Part shown: piece by piece, positions 47,751 through 56,436 of the stretch
Layout: every line of letters starts with the position of its first letter
How positions within the stretch are numbered: the first letter of the stretch is position 1
Source of the DNA: DAISKN01 sp963716925
GTDB taxonomy: Bacteria > Acidobacteriota > Vicinamibacteria > Marinacidobacterales > SMYC01
Assembly: GCA_963716925.1 (NCBI GenBank)
Contig: CAVQUX010000015.1
Location: forward strand, 186,001 to 250,000
DNA length: 64,000 nucleotides
Direction: 5' to 3'
Program-made: the position numbers and the translations under genes
The notes under the pieces: model-generated
Seen by the model: the letters and a program-made list of their open reading frames with translations, nothing else
Told to the model about the DNA's origin: nothing
Databases searched by the model: none

Positions 47751-49035
47751 ATGTCGCTTAGCGTCGAGGCCGCAAGGCGAGCCAAAACCTCCCGCACCGA
47801 AGTCAGCCTCCTGCGGCTGGCCGGCCCTGGCCTCATCGTTGCCGCCACGGGCATTGGCGCCGGCGACGTCGTTTCGGCGACCGTGGGAGGGGCACGCTAC
47901 GGACAGCTCCTTCTCTGGGCCGTCGTTCTCGGCGCCTTCTTCAAGTTCGTATTGAACGAGTCCGTCGCCCGTTTCCAGCTCGCGACCGGTCTCACCGCGC
48001 TCGAGAGCTGGGCGGCGTACCTTCCCTGGTGGGTCCGCGCGTACTTCGGGACGTACCTCACGCTCTGGACGGTCGCGGTCTCCGCGGCTCTTGCGAACGC
48101 CTGCGGCCTCGGGATCTCGAACCTCACAGGGGGTGCGGTGCCGCAGTCCTGGGGCTCGGTCGCGCACTCTCTTTTCGGTTTCGCCTTCGTGCTCGTCGGC
48201 GGCTTCTCGGGCTTCGAGAAAGCGATGAGGATTCTCATCGGAACGATGTTCTTCTGCATCATCGCCTGCGCCGCGATGACGTTCTCCGATTTCTCGACCT
48301 TCCTCCAGGGTCTCGTCGTTCCCCGGATTCCCGAAGGCGGCGCCGCCTACCTGCTGTCCTTGATCGGAGGCATCGGCGGCTCGGTCACCCTCCTCTCGTA
48401 CAACTACTGGCTGCGCGAAGAGAACATGGTCGGGCCGGAGCACGTTCGCGTTCGTGCGGAAGGACCTGGGTCTCGCGTACTGCTTCACCGCGGTCTTCGG
48501 AATCTCCATCATGATGATCGCGAGCCGCGCGTTTCACGCCGCGGGCATTCCCCTGACGGACTCTCAGGCGGTGCCGCGGATGGCGGAGATGCTGGGCTCG
48601 ATCGTGGGGCCCATCGGCTTCTACGTGTACTCGATCGGATTCTGGGCCGCGGTCTTCGCGTCGCTCCTCGGGGTGTGGCAGAGCGTCCCCTACCTGTATG
48701 CGGATTTCTACGCGCTCTGGAAGCGCGCCACGCCCTCGGAGCGGGACCGGATCACCCGGGTCACGAGCACCCCGTACCGGATCGCCCTCGCCTTCATCTC
48801 GCTCGCGCCCATTCCGTTCGCGTTTCTCGGCCGGCCCATCTTCATCATCGTGGGCTTCACCATCGTGGGGAGCTTCTTCCTGCCTTTCCTCGCGGCGACC
48901 CTCCTTTGGCTCGACCGCAAGGTGCCCTGGACCGGCGCCGTCCCTCGTAACAACCGCGTCACCACGGCGCTTCTCGCGTTGATCCTCGTTCTCTTCGTCG
49001 TCATCGGTGCCCGGGAGGCGATGCAGGCGTTCTGA
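47751..49035 (+). pseudogene. Nramp-family divalent metal transporter-like protein, one frameshift
   Basis: About 427 residues with around eleven helices. The first frame starts MSLSVEAARRAKTSRTEVSL and carries LAGPGLIVAATGIGAGDVVS, the Nramp-type DPGN-like loop replaced by TGIGAGDVVS, then NYWLREENMVGPE. Near 48440 the frame changes, and the second frame continues RKDLGLAYCFTAVFGISIMM and FGFWAAVFASLLGVWQ-like segments to FVVIGAREAMQAF. Known: Nramp proteins co-transport Mn2+ or Fe2+ with protons. The missing DPGN and the GP/E loop suggest the NRMT/uncharacterised Nramp-like subgroup, so metal identity is uncertain. Error or mutation cannot be separated. Confidence 0.75.
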
Positions 49036-49157
49036 GCGCGTCGTTTTCTCTCGCAAGGAGCGGAGAGTTTCGCCGTGCTTTCGAAACAGGAGTCTCTCGA
49101 AGGGGCGCAATGCCCGTATACTCGCACCGGCCGGAGGAGAGGGAGCTCGAAGTGAGA

Positions 49158-52100
49158 ATGAGACAGAAACCCAGCGCGCGCGTCGGACGAGTCCTGACCG
49201 CGCTCCTCATCGCATCCGCGGGCGAGGCGGCGCTTTTCGCCGCTCAGGACTCGAACGTTCTCCACGACCCTTCGCTCTACCAGGCCCTGCACTACCGGTT
49301 CCTCGGTCCCTACCGCGGGGGCCGTGCGTCGACCGTCGCCGGAATTCCCGATCGACCCCACACGTTCTTCATGGGGACGTCCGGCGGCGTATGGAAGACC
49401 GTCAACGCCGGCGAGAGCTGGGAGAACATCTCGGACGGCTTCATCGCGACGGGCTCCATCGGAGCGGTCGCGGTCTCGGAGTCCGACCCCAACGTCCTCT
49501 ACGTGGGAACGGGAGAAGCCACGATGCGTGGAAACATCTCGTTCGGCGTCGGTCTCTACAAATCGACGGACGGAGGAAAGACCTGGGCCCACTCCGGCCT
49601 CGAGGACGTCGGACAGATCGGAAAAATCCTCATCCACCCGAAGAACGCGGACCACCTCTACGTGTCGGCCGTGGGCCATGCGTTCGGGCCGAACGAGGAG
49701 CGGGGTGTTTTCCGCTCCGGGGACGGCGGGGTGACCTGGAAGAAGATCCTCTATGTGAGCCCGAAGACGGGAGTCTGGGATCTCGCCATGGATTCGGGAA
49801 ACCCGCGGGTGCTCTACGCCAGCGCCTGGACCACGGAGCGCAAGCCCTGGACCATCATCTCCGGAAGCGAGGAAGGCGGGCTCTACAAGAGCACCGACGG
49901 AGGCGACAGCTGGAAGAAGCTCGAGGGCGGTCTTCCGACCGGCATCGTGGGAAAGATCGGCGTCGCCGTCTCTCCCGCCGATTCCAACCGTCTCTGGGCC
50001 CTCGTCGAGGCGGAGGAGGGAGGTCTCTTCCGCTCCGATGACGGCGGTGGGAGCTGGAAGAAGCTCGAGACCAACCAGAGGCGCCGGCTCTTCCAGCGCT
50101 CCTGGTACTACATGCGGGTTACCGCCGATCCCCGCGACCGGAACACGCTCTACGTTCTCAACGTGGACTCGTTCAAATCGGTGGACGGAGGCGAGACCTT
50201 CGAGGAGATAACTACCCTTCGCCATGGCGACGGGCACGACCTCTGGATCAACCCTCGCCACCCGGAGATTCTGATCATGGCGTTCGACGGCGGCGGCACC
50301 GTGAGTCTCGACGGCGGAGGCACCTGGTCGAGCATCGACAATCAGCCGACTCCCGAGATCTACTACGTCACCGTCGACGACGAGTTTCCCTACAACGTCT
50401 ACGGGGCCCAGCAGGACAATTCCACCATCCGCCTTCCGAGCCGATTCGGAAGGAGTCTGTCTCCCTATCGCTTCTGGGAGGACGTGGGAGGCTGCGAGGA
50501 CGGACAGATCGCCGTCGACCCGCGCGATATCGACATCGTCTACGCCGGCTGCTATGGGGGAGAGATCACGCGAAAGAACCTCGCCACCGGCGAGCGCCGT
50601 CAGATCATGGCCTACGCGGAGATGGAAGTGGGGCTCGCTCCCCGGGACCTCCGCCATCGCTTCAACTGGAACGCTCCCATCCGGCTCTCACCTCACGACC
50701 CCGACGTCCTTTACCACGCCTCTCAGTTCGTCCATCGCTCGACCGACGGCGGACAGAGCTGGGAAGTCGTGAGCCCCGACCTCTCCCACGACGACGAGGA
50801 AAAACAGGACTACTCGGGCGGGCCGATTACCAAGGAGAACACTGGAATCGAGGTCTATTCCAATATCCTCACGTTCGAAGAGTCTCCCCTGGAGCGCGGC
50901 GTCCTCTGGGCGGGAACCGACGACGGACGCGTGCAGGTGTCGCGCGACGCGGGAGCGAGCTGGATCGACGTCACTCCGAAGGCCATGCCCGAGCTGGGCA
51001 CGGTGCAGATGGTCGAGATCTCTCCCCACGACCCCGGGCGGACGTTCATCGCCGTGCTCCGGTACATGTTCGAGGACTACCGTCCTTACCTCTTCCGCAC
51101 CGACGACTACGGAAAAAGCTGGACGCTTCTGACCGATAGCGTCAATGGCATTCCTGCGGGCGAGCCGACGCGCGTCGTTCGGGAGGATCCCGACCGGAAG
51201 GGACTCCTCTACGCCGGAACCGAGCACGGCATATACGTTTCTTTCGACGACGGGGCGCACTGGCAGTCGCTGCAGCTCGATCTTCCCGCGGTCGGGATTA
51301 CCGACCTCAGGGTCCACCACCAGGACCTGGTGCTTTCGACCAAGGGCCGGGGGTTCTGGATACTCGACGACGTGACGCCTCTCCACGAGCTTGGGCCGGA
51401 GACGCTGAATGCGCGCGGCCACCTGTTCACCCCGCGCGATACCTACCGGATGCGGATGGCGATGGGGACGAGCGCCGCCTGGAGGAGAGGGGAGAATCCG
51501 CCGGATGGTGCGATGATCTTCTACGCTTTCGCCGAGGAGCCCCGGGGGGAGGTCACTCTGGAGCTCTTCGACCCCGAGGGGAAGCTGATTCAAACCTACT
51601 CGAGCGAGCGAGAGCCTCTTCCCAACCCTCCCGCGATCTTCATGGGAAGCGCGGGTCAGAAGAAGCTCACCAAGAAGGCCGGAATGAACCGCTTCGTGTG
51701 GGACCTCCGCCATCCCGTCGTCGACATCGTGCCCGACGCCATCGTCTGGGGATTCACCGGCGGACCCCGCGCCGTCCCCGGGACTTATCGGGCTACGCTC
51801 CGGGCCGGCGATTGGACCGAGTCCCGGAGCTTCCGGATTCTCCAGGATCCGCGCATCTCGACCAGCCCGGCGGACCTCGAGGAGGCTCTGGGTTTCATGC
51901 TCGAGGCGCGGTCGAGCCTCGACGAGACCTATGACGGAGTGCGCCGGGCGCGGGACGTGAGGAGCCAGGTACGGGAGCTTGTCCGACGGATGCGGGAAGC
52001 GGGTCTCGACGTGAGCGGTCTCGAGGAGGCCGCCGAAGCGCTGGCGTCGAAGCTCAATTCGATCGAGGAAGAGCTGATGCAGCCGAAGAACCAGGCCGAC

Positions 52101-52340
52101 CAGGACGTCGAGAACTTTCCCACCAAGATCGACAACCAGCTCGCCTACGTGTACTGGCTCGTCGACCAGGCGGACGCCCGTCCGACTGAGGGCCAGAAGA
52201 ACCGCTATCAGGACCTGAAGAGGGATCTCGCCGCGGTTCTCGCCCGGCTCGACGGTTTGTTCGGGTCCGATCTCGCGGCCTTCCAGTCCTTGGCGCGCGA
52301 GAGAGGTGCGACGCCGGTGATGTTATCGAGGCCGGACTGA
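49158..52340 (+). CDS. Large secreted BNR/sortilin-like beta-propeller protein
   Basis: A secreted protein of about 1060 residues, complete. After a signal peptide (RVLTALLIASAGEAALFAAQ) come repeated BNR/Asp-box units: GGVWKTVNAGESWENIS, GLYKSTDGGKTWAHSG, FRSGDGGVTWKKI, LYKSTDGGDSWKKL and FRSDDGGGSWKKL, i.e. S-x-D-x-G-x-T/S-W, forming one or two VPS10/xyloglucanase-type propellers. Beyond residue 700 there is an Ig-like segment and a C-terminal helical region (EEALGFMLEARSSLDE). Known: such proteins are frequent in Acidobacteriota and of unknown function. A TATACT at 49115 suggests that the start is the GTG/ATG at 49152-49158, not the upstream ATG at 49110. Confidence 0.87.
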   Translation: MRQKPSARVGRVLTALLIASAGEAALFAAQDSNVLHDPSLYQALHYRFLGPYRGGRASTVAGIPDRPHTFFMGTSGGVWKTVNAGESWENISDGFIATGSIGAVAVSESDPNVLYVGTGEATMRGNISFGVGLYKSTDGGKTWAHSGLEDVGQIGKILIHPKNADHLYVSAVGHAFGPNEERGVFRSGDGGVTWKKILYVSPKTGVWDLAMDSGNPRVLYASAWTTERKPWTIISGSEEGGLYKSTDGGDSWKKLEGGLPTGIVGKIGVAVSPADSNRLWALVEAEEGGLFRSDDGGGSWKKLETNQRRRLFQRSWYYMRVTADPRDRNTLYVLNVDSFKSVDGGETFEEITTLRHGDGHDLWINPRHPEILIMAFDGGGTVSLDGGGTWSSIDNQPTPEIYYVTVDDEFPYNVYGAQQDNSTIRLPSRFGRSLSPYRFWEDVGGCEDGQIAVDPRDIDIVYAGCYGGEITRKNLATGERRQIMAYAEMEVGLAPRDLRHRFNWNAPIRLSPHDPDVLYHASQFVHRSTDGGQSWEVVSPDLSHDDEEKQDYSGGPITKENTGIEVYSNILTFEESPLERGVLWAGTDDGRVQVSRDAGASWIDVTPKAMPELGTVQMVEISPHDPGRTFIAVLRYMFEDYRPYLFRTDDYGKSWTLLTDSVNGIPAGEPTRVVREDPDRKGLLYAGTEHGIYVSFDDGAHWQSLQLDLPAVGITDLRVHHQDLVLSTKGRGFWILDDVTPLHELGPETLNARGHLFTPRDTYRMRMAMGTSAAWRRGENPPDGAMIFYAFAEEPRGEVTLELFDPEGKLIQTYSSEREPLPNPPAIFMGSAGQKKLTKKAGMNRFVWDLRHPVVDIVPDAIVWGFTGGPRAVPGTYRATLRAGDWTESRSFRILQDPRISTSPADLEEALGFMLEARSSLDETYDGVRRARDVRSQVRELVRRMREAGLDVSGLEEAAEALASKLNSIEEELMQPKNQADQDVENFPTKIDNQLAYVYWLVDQADARPTEGQKNRYQDLKRDLAAVLARLDGLFGSDLAAFQSLARERGATPVMLSRPD

Positions 52341-52395
52341 GCGGCGGGGTTCTCGGACGCGACAGCGCCGAGACGGGGTGCGTCAGGGACGAAAA

Positions 52396-52656
52396 CTATC
52401 GGTAGACTTCCTTGCGGTGTCCCACTTTGACGACGGTGACCACGGATTTCCTGTCGTCGACTGCGTACACAATCCGGTAGTCACCCTGCCTCACGCGGTA
52501 TTTGTCTTCTCCCGATAACTTTTCGCAGCCAGGGGGACGAGGATCGGTCGCGAGATCCTGGATTCTCTGCGCCACACGCCGTCGGTCCGGCTTCCCGTCG
52601 ATGTCTTCGAGCTCTTTGGCGGCGGAGGGCTTGATGAGGATCTTAAAGCTTGCCAC
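52396..52656 (-). CDS. RelE/ParE-family toxin
   Basis: An 86-residue protein. It has SFKILIKPSAAKELEDID, then RVAQRIQDLATDPRPPGCEKL and DKYRVRQGDYRIVYAVDD, and ends TVVKVGHRKEVYR, the standard RelE/ParE fold with the C-terminal HRxxVY catalytic or binding segment. Known: RelE toxins cut mRNA at the ribosome, ParE toxins inhibit gyrase; which is present cannot be decided from sequence alone. It starts 14 bases inside the antitoxin gene, the normal order for antitoxin-first modules. Confidence 0.9.
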   Translation of the reverse strand: MASFKILIKPSAAKELEDIDGKPDRRRVAQRIQDLATDPRPPGCEKLSGEDKYRVRQGDYRIVYAVDDRKSVVTVVKVGHRKEVYR

Positions 52657-52876
52657 GCTTCTTGAGGTCTTTCACCACTTCCTCGAACGCGAGGCTCGGC
52701 TCGCGCACCCGGTCCTGGAACGCTCCCAGGTCCAAAGCGTCCTCGGCGAGCGAGCGCCGGACGGCTTCGTTGACCAGCTCGGAAATGGGTCTCTCGGTCT
52801 CCGCGGCTTTCAAGCGCAAAGCGCGGTGGATGCCGGCGTCGAAGTAGATCGTGGCCCGCTTGACGGCTTCGCTCAT
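52643..52876 (-). CDS. RHH-family antitoxin
   Basis: A 77-residue protein with an N-terminal ribbon-helix-helix: KRATIYFDAGIHRALRLKAA then ERPISELVNEAVRRSLAED. The C-terminus is the helical toxin-binding region (EEVVKDLKKRGKL). It overlaps the RelE/ParE toxin gene by 14 bases. Known: RHH antitoxins bind a palindromic operator, and a perfect 14-bp palindrome lies 20 bases upstream. The pair sits between the BNR protein and the TPP enzyme, away from the degenerate island. Confidence 0.88.
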   Translation of the reverse strand: MSEAVKRATIYFDAGIHRALRLKAAETERPISELVNEAVRRSLAEDALDLGAFQDRVREPSLAFEEVVKDLKKRGKL

Positions 52877-52895
52877 GGAGTCAGCATAGCGCTAA

Positions 52896-52909
52896 GACGT
52901 TTAAACGTC
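52896..52909. promoter_or_regulatory. 14-bp palindromic operator of the ParE/RHH module
   Basis: GACGTTTAAACGTC is perfectly self-complementary and lies 20 bases before the antitoxin start. A second shorter palindrome, GACGTC, follows at 52912-52917. RHH antitoxins bind such sites. Confidence 0.7.
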
Positions 52910-53024
52910 AAGACGTCCGCTCGAACGCCGAAGTCGACATCCGATCGATGAGCACGGCGCTGAAGCCGCCAACCCCGTCTTTCGCAGGAAGGCCCGAGGA
53001 TGGGCCCGCTCCCTACCCGGAGCG

Positions 53025-54704
53025 TCAGGCGATCCACTTCGAGACCGGCGCTTTGGCCTCATGGAGCGGCTGCACCACGACGTCCAGGAGAAACGGCCCC
53101 TTCGAGGAAAGACTTTCCTCGATCGCGAGGCCGAGCTCCTGCGGATTCTCGACGCGCCGGGCCGCGAGCCCGAAGGCCCGGGCGATCGCGGCGTGGTCCG
53201 AGTCGGAGAAGTCGACTGAGTAGTACTTGCGCCCTCGCATCTTCTGTCCCGCCTTGATCCAGCCGTAGCCGGAATTGTTCAGGACGACGAGGGTCACGGG
53301 AAGCGACAGGCGAGCGAGCGTCTCGAGCTCCCCGCAGGAGATGCCGAAGCTTCCGTCTCCCATGATGCCGAGGACGCGGGAAGCATCCGGTCGCGCGAAG
53401 TATGCGCCGCAGACGGCGGGAAGCGCGTATCCGAGGGCGCCGTGCGCCCGGGGGGAGACGAACCAGCGCCCGGCGCGCGGGAGGCGGTAGTAGGCGGAGA
53501 GGTAGGGACAGCCGGTCCCGGGGTCGACGCACATCACCGTCTCGTCCTTGAGACGCGGCAGGAGCTCCGTCAGGAAGCGCTCTGGCCGGATGGGAGTCTC
53601 GCTCGAATGGAACTCCGAAACGCTCTCGAGATGCGCCCGTCGCCGCTCTTGGATCTCCTCCGGATCGATTTTTCCCGCGGCTCCGGAGACCGAGCGGCTG
53701 CACTCCTCGAGGAGAGCCTCGACGCCGCGTCGGGCATCGGCCACGATCCCGACTTCGATGTCGTAGTTGAGTCCCAACCGGTCGGGATCGACATCGAGCT
53801 GGACGATGCGCGTCTTTCCCGTCTCGAGGAGCGTCCATTTCTCCGTCGTGACCGAGCCCAGGCTGCAGCCGACGATGAGAAGCACGTCCGCGGTCTTCAG
53901 AATCTCGTGGCGATAGGGCAGGCCTCCATTGCTACCGACCACTCCGAGCGAGTAGCGATCGGTCTCAGCGATGCTTCCTTTGCCGCTGATGGAGGTGGCG
54001 ACAGGAGCGCCGAGAAGGTGCGCGAGCTCCCTCAAGGGATCCCAGGCTTCCGAACGAAGGGCTCCCGCCCCCGCGAGGATCAGGGGGCGGCGGGCTTCCA
54101 CGAGAAGCCGCGCCGCCTTGCGAACGTCGTCGAGCTCCGGGCCGACGCGGGCTCGGGGATAACGGCTCGCGCGCTCGTCCCGCGCGATCGGATCGGAGCC
54201 GGCCTCCCCCACCAGGACGTCGAACGAGAGACCGACGTGGACCGCTCCCATGGGGCCGGAAGTCGCGGTGCGGAACGCGCGGCGCAAGGTTCGGGGGATC
54301 TCGGAGGCTACCGCCGGCATGTGCGTCCATCGGGTCACGGGACGAAAGAGCGCCGACTGGTCGAGCTCGGTGAGTGTCCCTCGTCCGCGGTCTTTCTGAT
54401 CGATGTCGCTCGTCAGGCAGACGAGCGGCACGGAAGAGCCGTTGGCCTCGGCGACTCCGGGAAGGATGTACGTGGCGCCGCCGCCGCTCGGAGCCTCGCA
54501 GACTCCCACCTTGCCGCCGAGCCGCGCATACGCGTCCGCCATGAAGGAAGCGGAGCGCTCGTCCCTCGTGAGGATATGGCGCATCCCGTGGTCGAGGTCG
54601 TGGAGCGCCTCGTAGAGCGGAAGCGTCGTGTCGCCGCAAAGGCCGAAAATGACCTCGACCCCGAGCTGTTTCAGGGTCTCGACCGCCGCTTCGCCGCCTT
54701 TCAT
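53025..54704 (-). CDS. Thiamine pyrophosphate-dependent enzyme (IlvB/acetolactate synthase-like)
   Basis: A 559-residue enzyme with the three-domain TPP layout. The N-terminal Pyr domain carries the catalytic glutamate in LTRDERSASFMADAYAR near residue 50. The central domain has the CoA/nucleotide-like fold. The PP domain has GDGSFGISCGELETLARLSL followed by NNSGYGW, the GDG-(x)n-NN TPP/Mg signature, near 430-460. Known: the family includes acetolactate synthase, oxalyl-CoA decarboxylase, benzaldehyde lyase and sulfopyruvate decarboxylase. The reaction cannot be assigned from sequence. A TAGAAT ends seven bases before the ATG at 54704, so I prefer that start to the ATG at 54713. Confidence 0.88.
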   Translation of the reverse strand: MKGGEAAVETLKQLGVEVIFGLCGDTTLPLYEALHDLDHGMRHILTRDERSASFMADAYARLGGKVGVCEAPSGGGATYILPGVAEANGSSVPLVCLTSDIDQKDRGRGTLTELDQSALFRPVTRWTHMPAVASEIPRTLRRAFRTATSGPMGAVHVGLSFDVLVGEAGSDPIARDERASRYPRARVGPELDDVRKAARLLVEARRPLILAGAGALRSEAWDPLRELAHLLGAPVATSISGKGSIAETDRYSLGVVGSNGGLPYRHEILKTADVLLIVGCSLGSVTTEKWTLLETGKTRIVQLDVDPDRLGLNYDIEVGIVADARRGVEALLEECSRSVSGAAGKIDPEEIQERRRAHLESVSEFHSSETPIRPERFLTELLPRLKDETVMCVDPGTGCPYLSAYYRLPRAGRWFVSPRAHGALGYALPAVCGAYFARPDASRVLGIMGDGSFGISCGELETLARLSLPVTLVVLNNSGYGWIKAGQKMRGRKYYSVDFSDSDHAAIARAFGLAARRVENPQELGLAIEESLSSKGPFLLDVVVQPLHEAKAPVSKWIA

Positions 54705-54737
54705 GTGGGTCATTCTAACGGAGACCGGGGGATTTGA

Positions 54738-54743
54738 TAGGAT
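54738..54743 (+). promoter_or_regulatory. -10 element for selC
   Basis: TAGGAT ends six bases before the first base of the tRNA (54750). Transcription would begin at or next to the mature 5' end. No convincing -35 is visible. Confidence 0.45.
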
Positions 54744-54749
54744 GCGGAC

Positions 54750-54847
54750 GGAAGTGACTGGGGTCTGGTGGCCTCCACGGACTTCAAATCCGATGATCCT
54801 GGGCTAATCCCCGGGATGGTGGGTTCGATTCCCACGCACTTCCGCCA
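54750..54847 (+). tRNA. selC: tRNA-Sec (selenocysteine, anticodon TCA)
   Basis: A 98-base tRNA with all hallmarks of selC. The anticodon loop CTTCAAA within CGGA/TCCG reads UGA. The acceptor GGAAGTG pairs with CACTTCC, followed by GCCA. The D arm is long (TGGGGTC...GCCTCCA). The extra arm is a long hairpin with eight pairs, ATCCTGGG against CCCGGGAT. The T arm is GTGGG-TTCGATT-CCCAC. E. coli selC shows the same GGAAG/CTTCCGCCA ends and GGACTTCAAATCC arm. It is unusually long even for this tRNA. The organism therefore probably makes selenoproteins; none is in the window. Confidence 0.95.
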
Positions 54848-54863
54848 GTGAATCTATCGTCCA

Positions 54864-55619
54864 CTACTCCGCGAGCGGCTGCTTCCGGAGCCAATCCTCG
54901 AAACGGGTCTCGCCGAGTCGGGCGTCGTCGCCGGCAACGAGTGTCCGTTCGCTCAGCTCGGCGCCGAAGTAGCGCGCCTTTGGGTCGGCCACGACTTCCC
55001 TTGGATCGCGGCGCGCCCCGAGGGTCCGTCGGATGAGCTCGTCGAGACGGAACCGTTCGGGCCCCGCCACCTCGACGGTGCCGTTCACCGGCCTGCCCAC
55101 GGCCATCTGGCCGATCTCTTGGACGACGTCGTCGGCCGCGACGGGCTGGAGGAGTGCGGGCGGGACGCGAACCTTGCCGCCGTCGTTGGAGGCATCGGCG
55201 ATGCTCTTGATGAACTCGAAGAACTGCGTCGCGCGGACGATCGTGTACGGAATCGAGGATTGCTTGATTAACCGCTCCTGCGCGATCTTCGCGCGGAAGT
55301 AGCCGCTGTCGGGCAGACGCTCGCTGCCCACGACCGACAATGCCACGTGATGTCGAACGCCCGCAGAGGCTTCATGAGTGAGGAGGTTGGCAGTCGACGT
55401 CGTGAAGAACTCCATCACCGCCTGGTCCCCGAAGGAGGGAGAGTTCGACACGTCGACGACGACCGAGGCCCCCTGGAGGACTTCTTTCAGCCCCTCGCCG
55501 GTGACCGCGTCGACGCCCGTCTTGGGCGAGGCGGCAATCGCCTCATGGCCCCGCTCGACGAGCCTGGCGACGAGCTTCGAACCGATGAGACCCGTTCCCC
55601 CGGCAACGACGATTTTCAT
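54864..55619 (-). CDS. NAD(P)-binding NmrA/atypical SDR protein
   Basis: A 251-residue protein with an N-terminal Rossmann motif GGTGLIGSKLV (IVVAGGTGLIG), then VVVDVSNSPSFGDQAV and VRHHVALSVVGSERLPDSGY followed by K, in which the YxxxK-like GYFRAK occurs. It resembles NmrA-like or atypical SDR proteins that bind NAD(P) and reduce quinones or act as regulators. The ATG at 55619 begins MKIVVAGGTG. It is convergent with selC, 16 bases away. Substrate unknown. Confidence 0.83.
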   Translation of the reverse strand: MKIVVAGGTGLIGSKLVARLVERGHEAIAASPKTGVDAVTGEGLKEVLQGASVVVDVSNSPSFGDQAVMEFFTTSTANLLTHEASAGVRHHVALSVVGSERLPDSGYFRAKIAQERLIKQSSIPYTIVRATQFFEFIKSIADASNDGGKVRVPPALLQPVAADDVVQEIGQMAVGRPVNGTVEVAGPERFRLDELIRRTLGARRDPREVVADPKARYFGAELSERTLVAGDDARLGETRFEDWLRKQPLAE

Positions 55620-55693
55620 GCCGTCCCCTTCCGTGTTGGTGGAGGCGTTTCGAATGCCGCCGATTGTATCGTCAAGGCCCGGCGGACGAGCTA

Positions 55694-55722
55694 TTGACTA
55701 CTCTTAGCGGGAGTGCTAAATA
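55694..55722 (+). promoter_or_regulatory. Promoter with internal inverted repeat upstream of the methyltransferase
   Basis: TTGACT (55694-55699), 17 bases, then TAAATA (55717-55722). Between and overlapping them is TTAGC (55704-55708) and GCTAA (55715-55719), an inverted repeat that a repressor could bind. The start codon is 28 bases beyond the -10. Confidence 0.55.
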
Positions 55723-55749
55723 ACATTTCCTCGGGTTGCGGAGGAGGCC

Positions 55750-56364
55750 ATGTTCAACCGCCAATTGCAGGAGATGTTCTATCGAAAGGCGAGAGCTCCC
55801 GAGGAGTTGCCCTGGCATCGCGATGAGCCCGGTCGCTTTCTGAAAGAGGCCATCGACGAGAGACGCTCGACCGGGAGAGCGCTCGACCTCGGTTGCGGGT
55901 CGGGAGTGTTCTCCGTTTACATGGCCAAGCGAGGCTGCCAGGTCACGGGCATCGATTTGATGCCGCGCGCCATCGAGATGGCCAAGGAGCGTGCTGCGCG
56001 AGAGAACGCGGGCGTGGAGTGGATCCACGCGGATTTGCTCGAATGGACCCCATCGGTCGGGTTCGACCTGATCCTCGACTCCGGATGCCTTCACTCTCTG
56101 ATCGGAGGAGACCTGCGCCGCTACCGGGCCAGGCTCCTCCGCTTGCTCGCGCCCGGCGGGGACTACATCCTGGGCCATTTCGGGAAGAGAGGCGCTTGGG
56201 ACTGGCGTCCCGTGGGCCCGGCGCGAAGGACGCGCGGTGAGATCGTCGCCTTCTTCTCGCCGGAGCTGAAAGAGCTGAAATACGAGCACGAGCTGATGAC
56301 GGGAATCCCGCTTCCCATCGGTCCCACCGTCCAGGGACAGGGGTTCTGGTTCCGACGCGCTTGA
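55750..56364 (+). CDS. Class I SAM-dependent methyltransferase
   Basis: A 204-residue protein. Motif I is ALDLGCGSGVFSVYMA near residue 45, motif II is VTGIDLMPRAIEMAKERA, and VEWIHADLLEW lies near 105, with the post-motif-II DLILDSGCLHSLIG. The fold is complete. Known: a broad family that methylates small molecules or macromolecules; the acceptor cannot be read from sequence. The C-terminus ends GQGFWFRRA. A repressor-like inverted repeat lies in its promoter. The Tat-exported oxidase follows 72 bases later. Confidence 0.88.
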   Translation: MFNRQLQEMFYRKARAPEELPWHRDEPGRFLKEAIDERRSTGRALDLGCGSGVFSVYMAKRGCQVTGIDLMPRAIEMAKERAARENAGVEWIHADLLEWTPSVGFDLILDSGCLHSLIGGDLRRYRARLLRLLAPGGDYILGHFGKRGAWDWRPVGPARRTRGEIVAFFSPELKELKYEHELMTGIPLPIGPTVQGQGFWFRRA

Positions 56365-56436
56365 ACGCCCGGCGCCGTTCCACGACAATATCCCCGGCCG
56401 GTGCGGCGGCCGAAAATCCCCCCCTCAGGAGCACCA

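Noticed and set aside
55694..55722. CIRCE heat-shock operator
   Set aside because: Only the right half (GAGTGCTAA) is present; the left half at the proper 9-base distance does not match TTAGCACTC.
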